NCBI GenBank assembly: GCA_965368765.1 | Contig: CBDUOF010000199.1 | Location: 1 to 9,728 of the forward strand | Direction of reading: 5' to 3' | Length of the DNA stretch: 9,728 nucleotides | DNA from: Leptofilum sp965368765 | GTDB lineage: Bacteria > Chloroflexota > Anaerolineae > Promineifilales > Promineifilaceae | In this document: positions 6,228 through 9,728 of the stretch, in pieces | Layout of the letters: each line of letters begins with the position of its first letter | Position numbering within the stretch: position 1 is the first letter of the stretch | Position numbers and translations under genes: made by a program | The notes under the pieces: generated by a model | Told to the model about the DNA's origin: nothing | Database searches by the model: none | The model's input: only the letters and a program-made list of their open reading frames with translations

Positions 6228-7844
6228 ATGCCTAAAAATCAACCTCTTTCCACCGTCGATGCCGCTTGGCTACGGATGGAAGACCCCACCAACCTAATGA
6301 TGGTGTCGGGCATTATCACCTTCAAAACGATGCTCGATTTTGATCATCTAAAAGCTGTCATCGAACACAAGATGCTGACCTTTGATCGTTTTCGGATGCG
6401 CGTGGTGCAATCCAAACGGCCGTTTGGTTCTTCATATTGGGAGGTGGATGACACCTTCAACATCAATGCCCATTTGCACCGCGTAGCCCTGCCCACTCCT
6501 GGCGACAAGGGTATGCTGCAGGAAATGGCAAGCGATCTCATGAGCACCCCGCTCGATTTTTCCAAACCGCTGTGGCAAATGCACCTCATTGAGAATTATG
6601 AAGGTGGCAGCGCCCTGATGTGTCGGCTGCACCATTGCATCGCTGATGGCATGGCGCTCGTCTTTGTTCTGCTTTCCCTCACGGATATGATGCCCGGAGT
6701 GCCCCCGCCAACTGGCAGCAACGCCCCGGATGTGGATACGCAAAATAGTATGGCCGGGCCGCTCAACGCCTTGATTCAGCAGGGGGCCAAGGCAGTCGGC
6801 TCCTTGTGGCAAACGACCAGCAAGGTTGCCTCCGAAGGGGTAGAAGCGCTGGTAAATCCGGCCCATGCCATGGAATTGGCGCTAAAGGGAACGGATACGG
6901 CGTTTGCTGCGGGCCGTCTCTTCTTGCGCTCTCCAGATCCTAAAACCTTGTTCAAAGGGAAGCTGGGGGTGGCGAAACGGGCGGCATGGTCGACCCCGCT
7001 TTCCTTGCGGGATGTTAAAAAAATTAAGAAAGTGACAGGCGGCACCGTTAACGATGTGCTGGTTTCAGCAATGACGGGGGGCTTGCGTCGCTACCTGCTC
7101 AGCAAAGGTGCCAAGGTTGATGGACTTAATTTCCGCGCCGCGGTGCCGGTCAATTTGCGCACGCCAGAGGAGATGGGAACGCTAGGCAACAAGTTTGGCC
7201 TTGTGTTCTTGTCCCTGCCGGTGGGCATTGGCGATCCGCTGGAACGGCTTCATGAAGTTCACAAGCGCATGCTCGAGCTGAAGGATTCCAAAGAAGCGCC
7301 GGTTGCTCTCGGCATCCTGAGCGCGATGGGCATGTCACCACAGGAGTTTCAGGGCACCCTGGTACAAATGTTTGGCTCTAAGACAACGGCCGTTATGACC
7401 AATGTTCCCGGCCCGCCAATGCCGCTCTATATGGCTGGCGAAAAAATTGAAGAGCTTATGTTTTGGGTACCACAGTCTGGGCGTGTTTCATTGGGGATCA
7501 GCATCATCAGCTACGCGAACAAGGTGTTTTTGGGCATTGCCTCCGATGCCGGGCTGGTGCCGGACCCCGATCTCATTATGGAAGGGTTCTACACCGAGTT
7601 TGAGGCACTGATGTCTTTGGTATACGAGGCCGACGCTGTGGCTGCGGTCGACGAGGCTGAAGCAAAAAAGGCAGCTCCTCCCAAGCCGCTGGCAAGCAAG
7701 GCACCCAGCAAAGAGAAGGTAATAGAAACGGCCGTTGCGACCCAACCGGAGCAATGCCGGGCCACCACCAAAAGCGGCAATCAGTGCCGCAACCAGGCGC
7801 AGGTGGGCAAAGCGTATTGTCACGTTCACCGAAAAAAACAGTAA
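6228..7844 (+). CDS. Wax ester synthase / diacylglycerol acyltransferase (WS/DGAT) with Cys/His-rich C-terminal tail
   Basis: A 538-aa protein. Enzymes of this family transfer acyl groups from acyl-CoA to long-chain alcohols or diacylglycerol, making wax esters or triacylglycerol for storage at the inner membrane face. Family marks: N-terminal LSTVDAAWLRMEDPTNLMMV, then PLDFSKPLWQMHLIE (about 108-122). The catalytic HHxxxDG is present as HHCIADG (135-141, second His expected to be the base). NDVLVSAMTGGLRRYL (about 275-290), PVNLR (about 307) and TNVPGPPMPLYMAG (391-404), the C-terminal subdomain mark, follow. After about 470 comes an Ala/Lys/Pro linker and then a separate module with C510-x9-C520-x10-C531-x2-H534, which looks like a small zinc-binding motif (DUF5763-like by recollection) not normally part of this family. 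Start fixed by AGGAG 8 nt upstream. It is divergent from the SARP-like regulator and convergent with the sigma gene. Confidence 0.92.
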   Translation: MPKNQPLSTVDAAWLRMEDPTNLMMVSGIITFKTMLDFDHLKAVIEHKMLTFDRFRMRVVQSKRPFGSSYWEVDDTFNINAHLHRVALPTPGDKGMLQEMASDLMSTPLDFSKPLWQMHLIENYEGGSALMCRLHHCIADGMALVFVLLSLTDMMPGVPPPTGSNAPDVDTQNSMAGPLNALIQQGAKAVGSLWQTTSKVASEGVEALVNPAHAMELALKGTDTAFAAGRLFLRSPDPKTLFKGKLGVAKRAAWSTPLSLRDVKKIKKVTGGTVNDVLVSAMTGGLRRYLLSKGAKVDGLNFRAAVPVNLRTPEEMGTLGNKFGLVFLSLPVGIGDPLERLHEVHKRMLELKDSKEAPVALGILSAMGMSPQEFQGTLVQMFGSKTTAVMTNVPGPPMPLYMAGEKIEELMFWVPQSGRVSLGISIISYANKVFLGIASDAGLVPDPDLIMEGFYTEFEALMSLVYEADAVAAVDEAEAKKAAPPKPLASKAPSKEKVIETAVATQPEQCRATTKSGNQCRNQAQVGKAYCHVHRKKQ

Positions 7845-7857
7845 GAAGCAAAAGTTG

Positions 7858-7899
7858 GTGAGAAGTGAAAAGCGCAGAAATCCCTTTTTCACTTCTCAC
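7858..7899. terminator. Bidirectional terminator-like inverted repeat between convergent genes
   Basis: Arms GTGAGAAGTGAAAA (7858-7871) and TTTTCACTTCTCAC (7886-7899) are exact 14-bp reverse complements with a 14-nt loop. The element fills the 81-bp gap between the stop of the WS/DGAT gene (7844) and that of the sigma gene (7926). Both strands read a stem with an A tract on its 5' side and a T tract on its 3' side. On the minus strand it is followed within a few bases by TTTT. Shared termination of the two converging transcripts is the likely role. Confidence 0.6.
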
Positions 7900-7925
7900 G
7901 TTTCACTTGCCCAATCCCCCACGCT

Positions 7926-8894
7926 TTAATTCAAGTAATGGTGCAAATCGGCCCCAGCCTGCGGCTGACGCAGCTTCGTTAAGGCCGCCTTCTCAATTTG
8001 GCGAATGCGCTCCCGGGACAGATTAAACAGCTTGCTCACTGCCCTTAGGGTATGGGCTTCATGGCCGCGCAGGCCATAGCGCAGGCACAGCACACTCGTT
8101 TCACGCGGGGTCAACAGATCCAGCAGTCCATCAATGCGCTCCTGCAGAAGCTTTTCAGCCACGGCGTCCTTGGGCTGAGGCGTCGCCTCATCTTCCACAA
8201 AGGCCCCTAGCTCGGTATCGGGCTCATGCCCGGCTGGCTGCTCCAGTGAAAGTAGCGGCAAGGTAATGCGCAGCAGCAGGCGGACCCGTTCGGGGGTCAT
8301 GCCGGTGTGCTCAGCCAGCTCTTCTGGTTTGGGCGGACGGCCGTATTGCTGTTCCAGTTCCTGTTTGGCGCGATACAGTTGACGAATGCTGGTATTTTTA
8401 TTGGCGGGGATGCGAATGATACGGCCGTAATTGGCAATCGCCCGGGTCATCGATTGACGAATCCACCAGGTGGCATACGTGCTGAAGCGATTGCCCAGCG
8501 TGGCGTCAAATTTATTAACGGCCGTAATCAACCCAATATTCCCTTCCTGAATCAGATCTAGGAAATCGAGCCCCTGCCCGCGATATCTTTTGGCGATGCT
8601 GATAACCAGACGCATGTTGGCCCGTATTAGCTTCGAGCGCGCTTCTGTCTCGCGCTGCTTGACGCAGTGCCAATGTTGTCGTTCTTCAGAAGAGATCGTT
8701 AGCTGAAGATGTTCATCTGCTTCTCTGCCAGCGGCAATCTGCTCCGCTAAAAACACCTCTTCTTTGGCGGTGAGTAAGGCCGAGCGACGACTTTCTTTCA
8801 GATATTGCCCTAGAAAGTCAAAGGCTGAAAGCTCTTCTCGATTATCTATTTCAAAGTTTAGCCGTTCATCATCCGAATCAACCATCACATTCAT
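7926..8894 (-). CDS. Sigma-70 family RNA polymerase sigma factor, RpoD/SigA-like without region 1.1
   Basis: A 322-aa sigma factor that directs core RNA polymerase to promoters. Region 1.2 is at 26-56 (FDFLGQYLKESRRSALLTAKEE). Regions 2.1-2.4 span about 87-163, with KLIRANMRLVISIAKRYRGQGL, DLIQEGNIGLITAVNKFD, RFSTYATWWIRQSMTRAI and then NYGRIIRIP. Region 3 runs to about 225. Region 4 is at 257-310 with LTPRETSVLCLRYGL and the helix-turn-helix TLRAVSKLFNLSRERIRQIE. Region 1.1 is absent and the length suits a group 2 or minimal primary factor. In region 2.4 the usual DQART is replaced by NYGRI, including the positions of E. coli Gln437 and Thr440 that contact the -12 base pair, so -10 preference may differ. 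ATG at 8894 is supported by AAGGAA (complement of 8902-8907); an ATG three codons on (8885) is less likely. Three ACGGCCGT copies lie inside (8337, 8421, 8518). Confidence 0.93.
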   Translation of the reverse strand: MNVMVDSDDERLNFEIDNREELSAFDFLGQYLKESRRSALLTAKEEVFLAEQIAAGREADEHLQLTISSEERQHWHCVKQRETEARSKLIRANMRLVISIAKRYRGQGLDFLDLIQEGNIGLITAVNKFDATLGNRFSTYATWWIRQSMTRAIANYGRIIRIPANKNTSIRQLYRAKQELEQQYGRPPKPEELAEHTGMTPERVRLLLRITLPLLSLEQPAGHEPDTELGAFVEDEATPQPKDAVAEKLLQERIDGLLDLLTPRETSVLCLRYGLRGHEAHTLRAVSKLFNLSRERIRQIEKAALTKLRQPQAGADLHHYLN

Positions 8895-8973
8895 GACACT
8901 ATTCCTTAAAGCGCCAACGATAACGCTGGCATTCGCTTAAAATAAGCCTGTAGTGGCAAACAATCCTGGAACT

Positions 8974-8989
8974 TTCAATAAATATTGAA
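8974..8989. promoter_or_regulatory. 16-bp inverted repeat at the predicted start of the sigma gene transcript
   Basis: TTCAATA (8974-8980) and TATTGAA (8983-8989) are exact reverse complements around AA. It covers the predicted transcription start (about 8986) of the sigma-factor promoter, where a bound repressor would block initiation. It is AT-rich, so chance is a real alternative. Confidence 0.35.
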
Positions 8990-8992
8990 CGA

Positions 8993-9022
8993 AGTATACA
9001 GTATATGTCTATGTTTTGTCAA
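8993..9022 (-). promoter_or_regulatory. Near-consensus promoter for the sigma-factor gene
   Basis: On the minus strand a perfect -35 TTGACA (complement of 9017-9022) is followed after 18 bp by TATACT (complement of 8993-8998), five of six matches to the -10 consensus. The predicted start near 8986 gives an untranslated leader of about 92 nt ending in the AAGGAA ribosome site. It is the best sigma-70 promoter in the window. Confidence 0.6.
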
Positions 9023-9037
9023 TATTTACTCATGCTT

Positions 9038-9051
9038 GTTCAGCACTGAAC
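9038..9051. promoter_or_regulatory. 14-bp inverted repeat upstream of the sigma-factor promoter
   Basis: GTTCAG (9038-9043) and CTGAAC (9046-9051) are reverse complements around CA. It lies about 16 bp upstream of the sigma gene's -35, around -52 to -65 from the predicted start, a usual place for an activator site. The binding protein is unknown. Confidence 0.3.
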
Positions 9052-9105
9052 CTAGGCAGATAAAATAAAGACGAAAACGCTCAGTCAGGATAGAAAAATC
9101 CGATA

Positions 9106-9121
9106 TTGACAACGTTGTCAT
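9106..9121. promoter_or_regulatory. LacI-type operator, copy 1, overlapping the -35 of the lacI-family gene
   Basis: TGACAACGTTGTCA (9107-9120) is a perfect 14-bp palindrome with the central CG that LacI/GalR-family proteins favour. The 16-bp TTGACAACGTTGTCAT is repeated identically 32 bp downstream. Its first six bases are also a consensus -35. Confidence 0.85.
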
Positions 9122-9134
9122 TCTGGTATAAACT
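9106..9134 (+). promoter_or_regulatory. Promoter of the LacI-family gene
   Basis: Consensus -35 TTGACA at 9106-9111 is followed either by TATAAA at 9127-9132 (15-bp spacer) or by TAAACT at 9129-9134 (17-bp spacer). The start of transcription would fall near 9140, inside the second operator. A repressor bound at both operators would cover the -35 and the start site, so negative autoregulation is the simple reading. Confidence 0.65.
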
Positions 9135-9137
9135 GCG

Positions 9138-9153
9138 TTGACAACGTTGTCAT
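9138..9153. promoter_or_regulatory. LacI-type operator, copy 2, over the predicted transcription start
   Basis: The second exact copy of TTGACAACGTTGTCAT has its palindrome at 9139-9152. Centre-to-centre distance from copy 1 is 32 bp, about three helical turns, so two dimers would sit on the same DNA face. It lies about 30 bp upstream of the repressor start codon. Confidence 0.85.
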
Positions 9154-9167
9154 CATGCTGAACCTCT

Positions 9168-9180
9168 GTTAAACTTTAAC
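9168..9180 (+). promoter_or_regulatory. 13-bp inverted repeat in place of a Shine-Dalgarno before the LacI-family gene
   Basis: GTTAAA (9168-9173) and TTTAAC (9175-9180) pair around one C and end 1 nt before the ATG at 9182. No purine-rich ribosome site is visible in the preceding 25 nt. The stem would be weak, but it occupies exactly the ribosome-binding position. Confidence 0.35.
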
Positions 9181-9181
9181 A

Positions 9182-9728
9182 ATGGCTACGATTAAAGATG
9201 TTGCAAAAAAAGCGGGCGTTTCATTCAAAACAGTCTCACGTGTCCTTAATGATGATGCGGCCGTTCGTGACTCAACCCGTGTCAAGGTTCTGAATGCTGT
9301 CAAAGCACTTGACTATAGACCCAATATCATGGCTCGCAGCTTGCGGGCGCAGCGAACCCACACCATAGGCCTTATCTCTGATGTTGTCGCCACCACACCC
9401 TATGCTGGATATATGATTCAAGGGGCACAAGATTTGGCCTGGCAGCATGGAAGTATCATTTTATTGGTCAACACAGGTGGCAATCAAGAAATGAAGGCAG
9501 CGTCCGTTAATATCATGCGTGAGCGCCAGGTAGATGGCATTATTTATGCCTCCATGTACCATCGCGAAGTCCATCCACCAGACAACCTCCGCGAGCTACC
9601 CGCGGTATTATTGGATTGCTTTGTAGCAGATGCCTCCCTACCCTCTGTTGTGCCTGAGGAAATAGTTGGAGGGCAAGAAGCAACCACTTATTTGCTGCGA
9701 AAGGGACACAGGCGAATCGGATTTATTG
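9182..9728 (+). CDS. LacI/GalR-family transcriptional repressor, N-terminal part (cut by the right window edge)
   Basis: 182 codons from ATG at 9182 to the window end without a stop. Residues 3-22 are the LacI helix-turn-helix (TIKDVAKKAGVSFKTVSRVL) with F15, K16 and R20 at the base-reading positions. The hinge follows at about 48-60 (YRPNIMARSLRAQRT) and gives way to the periplasmic-binding-protein-like ligand domain: HTIGLISD, YMIQGAQDLAWQHG, ILLVNTGGN, MRERQVDGIIYAS and the start of the second subdomain (GGQEATTYLLRKGHRRIGFI). Such repressors bind a sugar or related ligand and leave paired palindromic operators. Two identical operators lie just upstream. The ligand cannot be read from this part; the regulated genes probably lie to the right. 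Base composition is visibly lower in GC than the genes to the left, and the gene has no exact ACGGCCGT (only GCGGCCGT at 9257). Confidence 0.93.
   Translation, partial: MATIKDVAKKAGVSFKTVSRVLNDDAAVRDSTRVKVLNAVKALDYRPNIMARSLRAQRTHTIGLISDVVATTPYAGYMIQGAQDLAWQHGSIILLVNTGGNQEMKAASVNIMRERQVDGIIYASMYHREVHPPDNLRELPAVLLDCFVADASLPSVVPEEIVGGQEATTYLLRKGHRRIGFI

Larger units (their letters stand above)
754..8525. repeat. Dispersed highly iterated palindrome ACGGCCGT (20 exact copies)
   Basis: Exact copies start at 754, 1402, 1889, 2319, 2397, 2656, 3194, 3388, 3501, 4048, 4426, 4616, 5617, 6220, 6416, 7386, 7728, 8337, 8421 and 8518. Eleven extend to the 10-bp palindrome AACGGCCGTT, and 16 of 20 have A immediately on the left. 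By location: lipoprotein gene 3, SnoaL-like gene 2, SARP-like gene 8, intergenic 1, WS/DGAT gene 3, sigma gene 3. Reading frames in genes: ACG GCC GTN (Thr-Ala-Val) 11 times, NAC GGC CGT (Asn/Asp/Tyr-Gly-Arg) 5 times, NNA CGG CCG (x-Arg-Pro) 3 times. One-mismatch relatives also occur, e.g. 2887, 4846, 5185 and 9257. There are none before 754 and none after 8525. Confidence 0.9.

Noticed and set aside
9106..9153. The two identical 16-mers as terminal repeats or a short CRISPR-like array
   Set aside because: Only two copies, each a symmetric palindrome over promoter elements directly ahead of a LacI-family gene; operators explain them fully.

Overview
The window is a bacterial chromosomal segment, most likely from Chloroflexota (an Anaerolineae/Caldilineae-type filamentous lineage, 'Promineofilum'-like). 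This assignment is an inference. It rests on a very large SARP/BTAD-AAA-TPR regulator, a wax ester synthase/DGAT, a compact RpoD-like sigma factor, and a secreted lipoprotein ending in a YLP(S/L)V-type tail of the kind I associate with Chloroflexota exported proteins. No rRNA, tRNA, CRISPR array, transposase or phage gene is visible.

Layout. (1) 1-5978, all on the minus strand. Read in transcription order this is a 1,119-aa SARP-like regulator (2619-5978), a SnoaL-like NTF2-fold protein (2060-2467), a lipoprotein with a predicted beta-propeller (589-2010), and the N-terminal 171 residues of a secreted protein that runs off the left edge (1-515). The junctions carry a nearly perfect 29-bp palindrome (2030-2058) and a second hairpin (547-576). 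(2) 5979-6227, a divergent intergenic region with a 21-bp inverted repeat at its centre. (3) 6228-7844 on the plus strand, a WS/DGAT acyltransferase (wax ester or triacylglycerol synthesis) with an unusual Cys/His-rich C-terminal tail. (4) 7858-7899, a strong inverted repeat between convergent genes. (5) 7926-8894 on the minus strand, a sigma-70 factor lacking region 1.1. (6) 8895-9181, a divergent promoter region with a near-consensus promoter for the sigma gene and two identical operator palindromes for the last gene. (7) 9182 to the right edge on the plus strand, a partial LacI-family repressor that is probably autoregulated.

The main signal that conventional annotation would miss is a highly iterated octamer palindrome, ACGGCCGT, usually inside AACGGCCGTT. 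I count 20 exact copies in 9.7 kb, against roughly 0.2 expected from base composition. It is read in three codon frames (Thr-Ala-Val, [N/D/Y]-Gly-Arg, Arg-Pro), so selection or mutational bias acts on the DNA rather than on a protein motif. It resembles the cyanobacterial HIP1 phenomenon in a different sequence. One copy is exactly the spacer between the Shine-Dalgarno and the ATG of the acyltransferase gene. Another supplies the codons of the -10-recognition segment of the sigma factor. The copies stop at 8525, and the lower-GC right end holding the LacI gene has none.

Functionally, the window links storage-lipid synthesis (WS/DGAT) to a divergently transcribed ATP-dependent transcriptional regulator. 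The secreted/lipoprotein genes and the sigma factor and LacI genes look like independent units. No stretch longer than 300 bp lacks a gene.
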